Positions 14,578 to 22,906 of a DNA stretch of 41,677 nucleotides are shown here, in pieces. Source of the DNA: Bernardetia sp. Its GTDB lineage: Bacteria; Bacteroidota; Bacteroidia; Cytophagales; Bernardetiaceae. The stretch spans positions 1 through 41,677 of the forward strand of contig JAHDBD010000035.1 of the NCBI GenBank assembly GCA_020630575.1. Reading direction: 5' to 3'. A model generated the notes under the pieces. That model was not told the origin of the DNA and did no database searches. It saw nothing but the letters and a program-made list of their open reading frames with translations. The translations under genes were made by a program, and so were the position numbers. How positions within the stretch are numbered: position 1 is the stretch's first letter; each line of letters starts with the position of its first letter.

Positions 14578-16047
14578 ATGGCTTACAAATTTGTAACTCA
14601 ACCGACTGGCGAAATTCTTTTTTATGAAAGAACTGGCAGCGTGGATACTTTACTTAGTAGTATCCAAAATGGACAATATGAAATATCAAATGCAGTCAAT
14701 GGACTTCGTATTTATTGCACACAAAGCAATAGAGAAGTCTTGCAAGGGAAACAATTATCTGATTTTATTGATGTAAATAATGACCCTTTTGCAGATATTG
14801 AAACAATGATTAAATATTATGCAAAAGTTTTTTATAATGCGCCAAATGGAGGAAGTTCGGGCGCAGGCATAAGTACGAACGTTTACGGATGGGAACAACT
14901 TCCTGAAGCTGTTGAAATAAATGGAGTTCAAGTAATTACATTAGATTTTCCACAAGCATTTATATTTCACGATGTGGATTTGGAAGGGCGTGTTATTGTT
15001 TGTAATAATCCGAATATTAGTATTATTGGTTTTTCTTCAGAAACAAGCGCAATAAAATCAACTGGAAAACCATTACAAGATAGTTTATTGCAAGAAGTAC
15101 CAATGATTACTTTTTTACAAACTTGTGCATGTCGTTGGATAAGATTTGAAAATTCTGATTATCCTGTTTTGAAAGATGCACCTTCAGGAGCATTTGATTG
15201 GTTTGGTGTAAATACTTTAAATTGCCAAAAAGGCTTTATTACTAACAATGCCCTTTTTGATATTTATACAGGTTGTGGCGTTTTAGACGGTGGTAGTTGG
15301 CAGCTTGACGGCTCTATAAATGCACTTGTTTTGAGAGATTGTATCGTTAGAGGCAATAATGAAGAAGGTGCAAACTTAGTAGATATTACTGCAAATGCTG
15401 TAATAACTGGTCGTATTCGTTTTGAAGGGACACCTTTTTTGACACAATTAGCAAGTCAAACTGGTATTTTTGTAGATCCTTTAGCTTCTTTTCCTGCCAT
15501 TACAGCTACTCAAAACTACCCTTTTCAGTTAGATAATTGTAGGTTTGGTTTTTTGGGAACACCTTTAGTTGGTAGAGCTGCTGGAGATGGATTTAGTGTA
15601 ATAAGGACTTGTCCTCCTTTGGTTGATTCGAATACAAATGGATTCATGTATTTTGAAAACAATGTTACTACTACCAATATTCCTGATATATCTACTTTAG
15701 TAGAAATACAAGGCGTGTTTTTATTGCTTACTGATAGCCAAGAATGGGAGGTAGTAAATGGTAGATTGAAATACAAAGGTAGAACGCCTATCAATATAAA
15801 AATACAAGCAAAGGCTTCTATTTTGGCAGGAAATAATGACCAATGTGTTTTGGCTATTTATAAAAATGCTGATTATTTGCTAGGAACAAGGGACGTTTCA
15901 ACTGCAAATGGGACAGGGCGAGTTGAGAATTTGAATAATTTTGGAAGAACCGTTGTTGTTTACGATGATGAGATTTATTGCAGAATTGGAAATTTGACGG
16001 CTGGAGGAAATGTTACAGTTACAAACTTTTCTAATTCTGTAGAATAG
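14578..16047 (+). CDS. Probable tail fibre / receptor-binding protein
   Basis: 489 residues. The N-terminal 90 residues resemble an attachment module. The centre (about 120-390) has a run of short beta strands with regularly spaced N, G and D turns (VIVCNNPNISIIGF, ALVLRDCIVRGNN), typical of a parallel beta-helix. The C-terminal 110 residues look like a beta-sandwich head with repeated strands (IKIQAKASILAG, GNVTVTNFSNS). This three-part layout is that of phage receptor-binding proteins. Host-range role is inference. It lies beyond two terminators and the tRNA, with a following small membrane gene. Confidence 0.65.
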   Translation: MAYKFVTQPTGEILFYERTGSVDTLLSSIQNGQYEISNAVNGLRIYCTQSNREVLQGKQLSDFIDVNNDPFADIETMIKYYAKVFYNAPNGGSSGAGISTNVYGWEQLPEAVEINGVQVITLDFPQAFIFHDVDLEGRVIVCNNPNISIIGFSSETSAIKSTGKPLQDSLLQEVPMITFLQTCACRWIRFENSDYPVLKDAPSGAFDWFGVNTLNCQKGFITNNALFDIYTGCGVLDGGSWQLDGSINALVLRDCIVRGNNEEGANLVDITANAVITGRIRFEGTPFLTQLASQTGIFVDPLASFPAITATQNYPFQLDNCRFGFLGTPLVGRAAGDGFSVIRTCPPLVDSNTNGFMYFENNVTTTNIPDISTLVEIQGVFLLLTDSQEWEVVNGRLKYKGRTPINIKIQAKASILAGNNDQCVLAIYKNADYLLGTRDVSTANGTGRVENLNNFGRTVVVYDDEIYCRIGNLTAGGNVTVTNFSNSVE

Positions 16048-16104
16048 TTGTATATTTGTCTTTGTGCTTTTTATAAATCAATTTTTAAATTTTAATTTTA
16101 TTTT

Positions 16105-16470
16105 ATGGAAACTGGAATAGTAGGTTCTAAAAAACTTGGAATTGACAAACTGCTTGTTGTGGTATTGTTTATGGCTTCTTTCTTTTCTTTTCTTGGGAAG
16201 TTATTTGAAGGTGGTACTTTTAATCCAACTGCACTTGGAAGTGGTCTTATGCTTTTTGGAGAAGCTAAAGATTTTATTTCGTCTTTAAAAGAAGGCTATC
16301 AACAAGCCTTGGATTTGGATGAGGAAGAAAAAAATGAACTAAACAAAAGGGTATCCGAAAAGTTTAGTATTAGCAATAAAGAAGCTGAGGCATTAATTGA
16401 GCGTTCTTTCAATACACTTACTAGCATTTTTGTTGGTGTTTTGGATTGGAAGAAATATACTTCAAAATAG
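16105..16470 (+). CDS. Small protein with one hydrophobic segment
   Basis: 121 residues. A hydrophobic segment at about 15-31 is followed by a Gly-rich stretch (EGGTFNPTALGSG), then an acidic helical region (DLDEEEKNELNK). It could be a holin-like or membrane-associated protein; it sits next to the fibre gene, not the amidase. A terminator follows at 16508. Confidence 0.7.
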   Translation: METGIVGSKKLGIDKLLVVVLFMASFFSFLGKLFEGGTFNPTALGSGLMLFGEAKDFISSLKEGYQQALDLDEEEKNELNKRVSEKFSISNKEAEALIERSFNTLTSIFVGVLDWKKYTSK

Positions 16471-16507
16471 TTCTTGGCTAATTTACTTCGTTCATTGTTT
16501 GTGTGTC

Positions 16508-16541
16508 AAAAAACCTTATTCTATTCGAATAAGGTTTTTTT
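16508..16541 (+). terminator. Terminator after the fibre operon
   Basis: A 13-bp perfect stem (16509-16521 with 16527-16539) and seven T on the plus strand, 38 nt after the stop at 16470. Confidence 0.8.
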
Positions 16542-16561
16542 ATAAAATCTTTTAAATTAAT

Positions 16562-16592
16562 TTGCATTAATAAGATTTAATTACTACATTTG
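16562..16592 (+). promoter_or_regulatory. Early-type promoter/operator, copy B
   Basis: TTG (16562-16564), 20-nt spacer, TACATTTG (16585-16592). Downstream GTTGCAACGGTGCAAC (16597-16612) forms a small hairpin at the expected transcript start; nearly the same element follows the promoter at 41088-41118. Drives the cluster 16639-18539. Confidence 0.8.
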
Positions 16593-16638
16593 TATAGTTG
16601 CAACGGTGCAACAATCAATCAATCAAATTTTATTTATT

Positions 16639-17127
16639 ATGGAAAAGCAAATATGGGAAAAGACATTTAGAGAAATAAACACTTTTAACGAGTCTTATGA
16701 TGAGGCTGAAAAAAGACATGAAGAAGAACTGAAAACAGCGACAACTTCAGGAGCTATGAGAATAGCTGAAAGATTAACAAAATTAGCAAAAAGAAGAGAT
16801 GAACATAAGGCTGCTGTAAAAGCTGCAATATCTTCAGGGGAAAATGTACCTGCAAAAGTTTTAGCTGAATATAAAGATTTGTATTTCTCAGAACACGAAA
16901 AAATAGCTTTAGAAAAAGGCTATAAAAAACAAGGCAAGTATTATGAACTTGAAAAAGGTTCTTACACTCACCAAATATGGTTTATGAATGGATATAACTC
17001 TATTCGGATGAGAGCTTGGATTACAGGACAATTTGATACAAATACTTATAAATCTGGAGTATTTGATGCCGAAAAGCTCACTTTATCAGAATTCAAGAAA
17101 TTATTAGAGTTCTTTTTAGACAACTAA
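16639..17127 (+). CDS. Hypothetical accessory protein (162 aa)
   Basis: Start ATG at 16639 follows CAATCAATCAATCAAATTTTATTTATT. The N-terminal half is a charged coiled-coil helix (residues 15-75); the C-terminal half is globular with aromatic residues (YTHQIWFMNGYNSIRMRAW). Not recognised. It is the first gene behind promoter copy B, whose leader hairpin it shares with the first early gene at the other end of the phage, so it may be expressed at the same time. Confidence 0.75.
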   Translation: MEKQIWEKTFREINTFNESYDEAEKRHEEELKTATTSGAMRIAERLTKLAKRRDEHKAAVKAAISSGENVPAKVLAEYKDLYFSEHEKIALEKGYKKQGKYYELEKGSYTHQIWFMNGYNSIRMRAWITGQFDTNTYKSGVFDAEKLTLSEFKKLLEFFLDN

Positions 17128-17140
17128 TAACTTAATTCTT

Positions 17141-17178
17141 AAAGCCTTATCTAAAAAATAAGGCTTTATAAATCTTTT
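17141..17178 (+). terminator. Weak terminator / hairpin between accessory genes
   Basis: A 10-bp stem AAAGCCTTAT (17141-17150) with ATAAGGCTTT (17158-17167); the T run begins 6 nt later. It may attenuate expression of the three downstream genes. Confidence 0.5.
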
Positions 17179-17200
17179 TTTTCAATCAATTTTTACTTTT

Positions 17201-17632
17201 ATGTCAGAAATAAATAAAATACTCCTTGAGCGCAATGCAAAAGAAGCAAAAGAAGCAAAAGAAATAGAATCACAGTATCAAAAAGAAGGAACAATTACTT
17301 TTGATGTTTATGATGATGATGATTTTATTATCTTACTTGTTTCACTTCTTAGGGAGAAAGTCAGACAGCAGGAAATAGAAAAAACTGCAAAAAGAAAAGA
17401 AGGAGATAATATTTTTAACATCAATTTGATTGTTCTAAACAATTTCATTGAAAAAATGAAAATAGCAGCTCCTTCACTTTCAAAAGGTGTAATAACTTCT
17501 TTTGTAATGGCTCAAAAACCGAAAGAAGAACCTAAACATTACGGCAAACTATGTAAAGCCTGTGGCTATAATATAAAAGCATATTATGGCAAAAAAGAAA
17601 ACCCTTGTCATCGCTGTGGTGAGGTAAATTAA
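17201..17632 (+). CDS. Hypothetical protein with C-terminal zinc ribbon
   Basis: 143 residues. The N-terminus repeats KEAKEAKE; a helical middle is followed by a C-terminal CKAC...CHRC pair (C118, C121, C136, C139), a typical four-cysteine zinc ribbon. Such ribbons bind nucleic acid or protein partners. The leader is TTCAATCAATTTTTACTTTT. It lies in the accessory cluster behind promoter copy B, so a regulatory role is possible but not shown. Confidence 0.75.
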   Translation: MSEINKILLERNAKEAKEAKEIESQYQKEGTITFDVYDDDDFIILLVSLLREKVRQQEIEKTAKRKEGDNIFNINLIVLNNFIEKMKIAAPSLSKGVITSFVMAQKPKEEPKHYGKLCKACGYNIKAYYGKKENPCHRCGEVN

Positions 17633-17653
17633 TCAATCAAATTAATTAAAATT

Positions 17654-18130
17654 ATGTCAAAGAAAAATTCAATCAATAGAATCTATGCTTTATTAGATTA
17701 TGTAAATTTATATATGCCTTATCCAGAATTAATCAATACAAAACTTTTGAAAATTGCTAAATGTATTAAGAAAGAAAAACGCTCTCTTTATAAAGACATT
17801 CATACTTTGCAAATTGCTTATACAGACTTAGAAGCAAAAAACAACTCTTTTGAAGATAAATTACCTTTTGAGGACTATATAAAAGAAATCAATGAAACCT
17901 TTGATTTTGTAAAAGTCCATAAATGCATGATTGCTACTAACTGGAATTGGTATTTTGGGAAAGATGAAAATGGTTTTGATAAAATGGGTATTCCTTCATT
18001 AGAAACCCTAAAAAATGAAGTATACAGATTACTCAAAGAGGCTTATGATTCTGAATGTCAAATTAGTACAGGAGGGTTTACGGCATTTTGGGAGGATAGC
18101 AAATTAGAATTAATTTTTACTATTCAATAA
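17654..18130 (+). CDS. Hypothetical protein (158 aa)
   Basis: Not recognised. Helical, with W and Y clusters (ATNWNWYFGKDENG) and a conserved-looking end. The leader TTAATCAATCAAATTAATTAAAATT carries the phage motif. The stop codon runs directly into the left arm of a terminator (18129-18149) whose right arm is missing here but present after the next gene. Confidence 0.7.
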   Translation: MSKKNSINRIYALLDYVNLYMPYPELINTKLLKIAKCIKKEKRSLYKDIHTLQIAYTDLEAKNNSFEDKLPFEDYIKEINETFDFVKVHKCMIATNWNWYFGKDENGFDKMGIPSLETLKNEVYRLLKEAYDSECQISTGGFTAFWEDSKLELIFTIQ

Positions 18131-18562
18131 AAAAGCCTTTCCTAATTAATCAATTTTCAAACAATTAAATCAATCAAAAATTATGGACGCAAACGAAAAA
18201 ACATTTCTTTTAAAGAAAAAAGAGTTGGCAATTAAAACGGCTTTAGATTTACAAAAAATAATACCTAAAGATGATTTTGATTTAGTCAAAGAAGCTGATT
18301 ATATCTTAGAATTTATTGATAATCAAGATAAAAACAATTCAATAAAAGAAGGCTGGATAAAATTAGCAGAAAGAATCCTTCATAATAATTGTAATAATGA
18401 AGATTGTATTGTAGCAAATCAAATTATATCCACACTAGAATTGCTTGAAAAAAAAATAAATCCTTCGTATATTCCTATTGATAGAGGTTCAAACTTTACA
18501 AGAACAAGCTTAATTGAAAGACTTAATACGCTATATTAACAAAAAAAGCCTTTCCTAATTAA
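18129..18562. repeat. 21-bp direct repeats bounding the 118-residue gene
   Basis: AAAAAAGCCTTTCCTAATTA (plus one A) occurs at 18129-18149 and 18542-18562. The second copy is the left arm of a complete terminator; the first is an orphan arm directly after the upstream stop codon. The gene 18183-18539 was probably inserted into the terminator. Confidence 0.75.
18183..18539 (+). CDS. Hypothetical accessory protein (118 aa)
   Basis: Acidic helical protein with two central cysteines (NNCNNEDC) and no recognised domain. Bounded by 21-bp direct repeats. The leader AAATCAATCAAAAATT precedes the ATG. It is the last plus-strand gene, convergent with the gpF-like gene. Confidence 0.7.
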   Translation: MDANEKTFLLKKKELAIKTALDLQKIIPKDDFDLVKEADYILEFIDNQDKNNSIKEGWIKLAERILHNNCNNEDCIVANQIISTLELLEKKINPSYIPIDRGSNFTRTSLIERLNTLY

Positions 18563-18581
18563 CTTTAGGAAAGGCTTTTTT
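18541..18581. terminator. Bidirectional terminator between convergent operons
   Basis: A perfect 17-bp stem (18542-18558 with 18565-18581), 6-nt loop, with A/T runs on both sides. It serves the plus-strand accessory cluster and the minus-strand portal/minor-head operon, whose stop codon it touches. Confidence 0.9.
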
Positions 18582-19408
18582 TATTCTTCTATTTTAATAG
18601 GGATTGCCCTATGTCTGCAATTATAGCCTCCACGATAAACTATAAAGTTTTCTTTGTTGGTAGTTGGTATCATTCCACTACCATTTTTTTTAGCCCATTG
18701 AATTTCACTTCCTAATTCAGATTCTTTTATTAGTTTCTGTTTTAGCCACTTTTTGCATTGTGGACGAGTATCTCCTACAACCGTTCCAACATAACGATAA
18801 GCATTAAAACCGTATTCTAGTGCGACACTTTGATTTATCACACCATCGTATTGATATAGTGAATCTCTAGTTATTTGCCCAACATAACGTTCAACTGCTC
18901 CTGCTAAATCTTTATTTCCTATTATTCGCTCTCTCAATTTCTTTTCGAAAGTATCAAATGAATATCCAAGACTAGCATTTTCAATAAGCGTTTTTTGGAT
19001 TGGAAATATAATATTTGCATTTACTCCAGAACTTCCAAGAAAAGCAGTCGTAGCATTTACTACTAATTGCTTTTCTTTATTCAGATTATCTAAAAGAGTT
19101 TTTGAAAACTCAATGCCTGAAAGTTCTTTTTGTATTTCTTGATTGTTTGAAAGTATCAAATCAAAGTCAGTCAATACAGAACTTACAAGACTTTTATAAC
19201 CTGTCTTTTGCAGCTCCTTTTCAATCCTTTCAGACATCTCAACAATCAATAATTGAGAACGCTCATTATAATCTATCTTGCCATTTTCATCAGTTGGGAA
19301 TTTCTTTAAAAAACCTTCTGAAATTTTCCACAAGGTTTTATCAATTTCAGCACTTGATAAAAGCGTTTTTTTGACTAATTCATCTAAAAACAAAAATAAT
19401 TCTTCCAT
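18581..19408 (-). CDS. Minor head protein, Mu gpF / SPP1 gp7-like
   Basis: 275 residues. The C-terminal third carries the head-morphogenesis signature: TVVGDTRPQCKKWL (about 210-223) and GGYNCRHRAIPI (260-271) with conserved C, H and R. Members sit with the portal at the head vertex and help head assembly or DNA ejection. The N-terminal half is helical. It follows the portal gene, the usual order, with a 90-nt structured gap. Last gene of late block 1. Confidence 0.8.
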   Translation of the reverse strand: MEELFLFLDELVKKTLLSSAEIDKTLWKISEGFLKKFPTDENGKIDYNERSQLLIVEMSERIEKELQKTGYKSLVSSVLTDFDLILSNNQEIQKELSGIEFSKTLLDNLNKEKQLVVNATTAFLGSSGVNANIIFPIQKTLIENASLGYSFDTFEKKLRERIIGNKDLAGAVERYVGQITRDSLYQYDGVINQSVALEYGFNAYRYVGTVVGDTRPQCKKWLKQKLIKESELGSEIQWAKKNGSGMIPTTNKENFIVYRGGYNCRHRAIPIKIEE

Positions 19409-19422
19409 TGGTTGCTAGTTGT

Positions 19423-19476
19423 TTTGTTATCGTCTTATAAAGCCCTTATAAGAGAGCGATACTAAACGATAACAAA
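19423..19476 (-). other. Nested hairpin between portal and minor-head genes
   Basis: An outer 11-bp perfect repeat TTTGTTATCGT (19423-19433) pairs with 19466-19476. An inner CTTATAA (19434-19440) pairs with TTATAAG (19446-19452). No T-tract follows, so it is not a standard terminator. It could set the expression ratio of portal to gpF or be an mRNA processing site. Confidence 0.55.
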
Positions 19477-19498
19477 GAAGTGATACATTTTATTAACT

Positions 19499-21136
19499 TC
19501 AAATTATAATGCCGTTTTCGTTGGTTATTTGCGTTTGACTTGGCAAGTCCATAATATCTTTAGCACGGCTTATAATTTCATCATCTGACAAACTCAAATA
19601 AATTTCTTTGCCCAAACTTTTAGCAAGTCTAGCAAGTGCGCTTGGAAGCTGCAAAGAAAACTCAAACGAGTACATTGTATCAGATGCCATTTTCTTCTCA
19701 GCCACACTATTATATATAGAGAGTTTGTCGTAATCTAATTGAAGGATAGAATTGCGACGGCTTATTGCATCTTTAGAATACATCATATTATATAGCCTTC
19801 TCAAAATTGGATAGATAAGACCACTACTCATATTTTTTGCTTTCAGATTTTCTACTTGTAATAATAGCGCATCTACTGTAGTAGCTCTAAAATCCGAAGG
19901 GATTGTAATCTGAACTTGAGTTCTTTTGTTTGCAATCGTTCTAAAATCTTGTACAGACTGAAAAGCAAATTGAACCAAACCAAATACATTTTCTCCAATC
20001 GTATTAATAAGCGCATCCCTACCCTTAAGATCCAAATCCTTTGCAGTTCCACTTTGATTCATGTAAATATCAACTTGATTCAATGCCTTTTCGGCTTTAC
20101 TCAAAGAATCGTCCGTGTATTTGTGTCGTAACTCTATGTATTCTGTTGGAGGATTTATGAACTTAATTATTTGGTCAAGATTAATTTCATCTAAGAAATC
20201 ATCGCCTTCTGACTTGACTGTATAAATATCATTTATATTCCATTCAAAAGTTTCAATTCCTTTGCCATGACACGAATTACAAGTAGTTTCTTCTCCTTCA
20301 TAGAATACCTTCCCATCCGAGCAACCTTGAGCCGTACAAGGTTTTGTTTTTAAAATCTTTGCTGAATTGGTAGTCATTAATTCCACTATCCAATCTGAAT
20401 CCATTTTTACGGCTTTATTTGCGTGTGCAAAAGAAGCTGCAAAATAAGATTTGTAGTATTTTTTATTTGCTTCTGTTCTTGTTATGATTCCTTTTAAGGT
20501 TTTTGCAGGAACATAATCAAGAGGGCTTTCCCCAAAAGAATAAAAATAATAATAAGGTTTTGAAGGCTCATCACAGAACACAATATTATTTTCTTCATCT
20601 AAATAAAAGCGAACAATAAAGTCTTTACAATAAAAATAGAAAAACCCTTCTCTTATAAAGATAATATACTCACTCGTTTTTGAATGTACATCAAATGAAT
20701 TGATAAGCCAAAAATCAGCTTGTATCTCATTTAAGACAATCGTAGGAACAACAACTAAAAATGCGTTCGGATCATCAATCATTGTCGGGATCATCTCATC
20801 ATACAAGAAACTCCAAAAGTCTAATTTATTCATCAGCTCTTTTGTTTTGTCTTCAGCATCAATGCTCACTAGCTTATAATCTAATGCACTATTTAGGTTA
20901 CGAGTTGCATCTTCATAGATATAAGCCGTGATAGCTTCATATAAAGCTATCCTTCTACTAAGCATTTTTTCAGATTCCATAATTCGGTAATCTTTCAAAA
21001 TTGGATAGGGGCTTGCTTGACGAGTATGTACAATTACTTTTTCGTAATTTTTACGATAAGTTTCGGCAAGTGGTAAACGATTTTTATGCTTAAAATCTTT
21101 GTTAAGCATTTGTTTAAGTTCTTCGATAGTAAACAT
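19499..21136 (-). CDS. Portal protein
   Basis: Twelve-subunit ring at the head vertex through which DNA enters. 545 residues; called from length, composition and order (portal then gpF-like). The middle has the long alternating strand/helix region of portals and the end has the long helices of the wing and crown. An insertion carries four cysteines spaced like a DnaJ-type zinc finger (C267, C272, C286, C289; TTCNSCHGKG). It lies behind the terminator at 21164-21197 and has its own promoter-like TATCTTTA at 21155-21162. Confidence 0.75.
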   Translation of the reverse strand: MFTIEELKQMLNKDFKHKNRLPLAETYRKNYEKVIVHTRQASPYPILKDYRIMESEKMLSRRIALYEAITAYIYEDATRNLNSALDYKLVSIDAEDKTKELMNKLDFWSFLYDEMIPTMIDDPNAFLVVVPTIVLNEIQADFWLINSFDVHSKTSEYIIFIREGFFYFYCKDFIVRFYLDEENNIVFCDEPSKPYYYFYSFGESPLDYVPAKTLKGIITRTEANKKYYKSYFAASFAHANKAVKMDSDWIVELMTTNSAKILKTKPCTAQGCSDGKVFYEGEETTCNSCHGKGIETFEWNINDIYTVKSEGDDFLDEINLDQIIKFINPPTEYIELRHKYTDDSLSKAEKALNQVDIYMNQSGTAKDLDLKGRDALINTIGENVFGLVQFAFQSVQDFRTIANKRTQVQITIPSDFRATTVDALLLQVENLKAKNMSSGLIYPILRRLYNMMYSKDAISRRNSILQLDYDKLSIYNSVAEKKMASDTMYSFEFSLQLPSALARLAKSLGKEIYLSLSDDEIISRAKDIMDLPSQTQITNENGIII

Positions 21137-21154
21137 AAAATAAAGTTTTTATTG

Positions 21155-21162
21155 TAAAGATA
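21155..21162 (-). promoter_or_regulatory. Possible portal promoter -7 element TATCTTTA
   Basis: Near-match to TAnnTTTG on minus, directly after the T-tract of the preceding terminator and 19 nt before the portal ATG at 21136. The short distance leaves almost no leader, so confidence is low. Confidence 0.3.
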
Positions 21163-21163
21163 T

Positions 21164-21197
21164 AAAAAAAGCCTTATACAATTAATATATAAGGCTT
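21164..21197 (-). terminator. Intrinsic terminator before the portal gene
   Basis: A 10-bp stem (21168-21178 with 21188-21197) with a T7 tract on minus, 27 nt after the stop of the tail-tube-like gene. Confidence 0.75.
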
Positions 21198-21223
21198 ATA
21201 AGTAGGTTATAAGGCATCAATTT

Positions 21224-21826
21224 CTAAACTGCAACGGCTGCCAAAGCTGCATAAACACCTACCAAACGAGTAGGATTAAATAAGCCGTCTTTACTCCAAG
21301 ATACATCATGCACCATATCAAATAGTTCGATTGCATCTTCTTCAGCTTGGTCGGCTGCATTTGCCAAAGATACATTTGTACGATAATGACGTAAATCATC
21401 ATTCATAGAAATCGTACTCATCTGAAGTGTTCCTGCTTCTCCTTTGTCTTTGAGTTGCTCAAACAAAGAATATTCAGATGCAGTCGCTTGACGTAAATTG
21501 TACCACCCTGTAATAGTCAAGTTCCCCCCAACTACTTTTGGTTGTAATCCTGCGCCAAGGTCAAAAGTACGAGGCGTTTGTTTTGGACGTCCTTTGTTTA
21601 TGTACTTTACAACCGTAACATCTCCAGCCGTTACATCAGTAAGAATATCAGCAGCAGCCGCCCAGTTATTTGTTGGTGTGAAACTACAATCATAGTATAA
21701 GGCGATAAAGTATTCGCCAACTGATAGCGTTTTCCCTAAACACGGATCAACTCCGTTTACGATTGGTGTAGGTGTACAACTGGTGTTACAACCCACATTT
21801 GTTAATAAATCAGCATCAAAAGCCAT
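21224..21826 (-). CDS. Probable major tail (tube) protein
   Basis: 200 residues, beta-rich, with Ala/Gly/Thr-rich composition unlike its neighbours and typical of an abundant virion protein. It is closed by its own terminator, again suggesting high-level expression. The central part (VVGGNLTITGWYNLRQA) and the C-terminal helix-strand run fit a tail-tube fold. It lies between tail genes and the portal. The name is inference from composition and context. Confidence 0.55.
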   Translation of the reverse strand: MAFDADLLTNVGCNTSCTPTPIVNGVDPCLGKTLSVGEYFIALYYDCSFTPTNNWAAAADILTDVTAGDVTVVKYINKGRPKQTPRTFDLGAGLQPKVVGGNLTITGWYNLRQATASEYSLFEQLKDKGEAGTLQMSTISMNDDLRHYRTNVSLANAADQAEEDAIELFDMVHDVSWSKDGLFNPTRLVGVYAALAAVAV

Positions 21827-21836
21827 AATTTTAAAT

Positions 21837-22619
21837 TTAGTTAGAACATATAAAATCTAATTCGCAAGGTAAAGTTTCAAGTCGTATTTTTGGATACCAA
21901 TTTTTACTGGAATCTGTTCCACGCTCAATACTATCTGTAAATTTATCAAAAATATATGTATTTTCACTTGTTTCTACATATATTATACTACCACGCATTG
22001 TAGCACGTCTGAATAAAGCCGAAAAATAGGTGTCAGGAACTAAACCCCTATCCCCTCTATTAAATTCCAAAAGATATACTTCACGAAGTTTTTCGCTTAC
22101 TACTTTGCCGTCTTTTTCTTCTACTTCACTTGTATCGCTTATATGATTTATATACGCATAAATACGTACTTTGTTAGAAAAAGCAGGATAACGATTGCCT
22201 AAACAATCTACATTATCATATTCACTCCAAATAAGGAGTGAGTTATTTTTATGGCAATCTTCTGTTATTCTTTCATAACTAAATTCAAAACAACATTCTC
22301 CATTTAACCTAATACGAAAACAATTAATCAAAGGAATATCAGCAAAATTAACAGTAAGCAAAGAACCGTTTGCCCAACTATTTTGGGTTTGAATAAGAGT
22401 TCCATCTAAATTTAGCAACTCAACTAAAGTAATACGGAAATCTAGCGTGTAAGTGAATACATCAGTTTCAAAAAATGGCAGTACGTACAAAGGACATACC
22501 GAACAATCTACACAAGGTGTAATACTTACACAATCGTATAGCTCGCTTATATCTCTTGTACGTGTTACTGTACCTGTTTCAATTTTGCTATCTGTTAGAC
22601 TATATGAAAAAGTTGCCAT
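21837..22619 (-). CDS. Cysteine-rich probable tail protein (260 aa)
   Basis: Starts at ATG 22619 (MATFSYSL), overlapping the upstream gene by 20 nt; an in-frame TTG at 22628 is less likely. The N-terminal part has a cysteine cluster (CVSITPCVDCSVC), and two more cysteine pairs follow (GECCFEF, CELDFIC). Beta-rich, no membrane segment. Not recognised; part of the tail operon. Confidence 0.65.
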   Translation of the reverse strand: MATFSYSLTDSKIETGTVTRTRDISELYDCVSITPCVDCSVCPLYVLPFFETDVFTYTLDFRITLVELLNLDGTLIQTQNSWANGSLLTVNFADIPLINCFRIRLNGECCFEFSYERITEDCHKNNSLLIWSEYDNVDCLGNRYPAFSNKVRIYAYINHISDTSEVEEKDGKVVSEKLREVYLLEFNRGDRGLVPDTYFSALFRRATMRGSIIYVETSENTYIFDKFTDSIERGTDSSKNWYPKIRLETLPCELDFICSN

Positions 22620-22902
22620 CGCCTTCAATTTTAGGATGTGGGAATTTCTTTAAGAATGCTTCTGCATTTTCTGTTACGATTGCATTCATTTTATCAAATA
22701 CTTTTTTTCGTTCCAAATATACAGATTCTTTTAATTCTATCTGTATATTGTCTCCATACCATTTTTTGTGGTATTCAGTTGTATCAATTTTTACTTTACC
22801 CCCACCAATATTTGGCAGCGTATCAGCAAACATACGAAAATACCTTTTGTGTACTTCATTGTTTGGTATTAATATGTATAAGTTTTTTTCTTCTGGTTGC
22901 AT
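22600..22902 (-). CDS. Hypothetical tail-operon protein (100 aa)
   Basis: Short acidic/basic mixed protein with a C-terminal helix, starting 4 nt after the stop of the 1230-residue gene and overlapping the next gene by 20 nt. Possibly a small tail assembly factor; not recognised. Confidence 0.65.
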   Translation of the reverse strand: MQPEEKNLYILIPNNEVHKRYFRMFADTLPNIGGGKVKIDTTEYHKKWYGDNIQIELKESVYLERKKVFDKMNAIVTENAEAFLKKFPHPKIEGDGNFFI

Positions 22903-22906
22903 AATT

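Noticed and set aside
14578..16047. Diversity-generating retroelement acting on the fibre gene
   Set aside because: No reverse transcriptase gene or template repeat was seen anywhere in the window.
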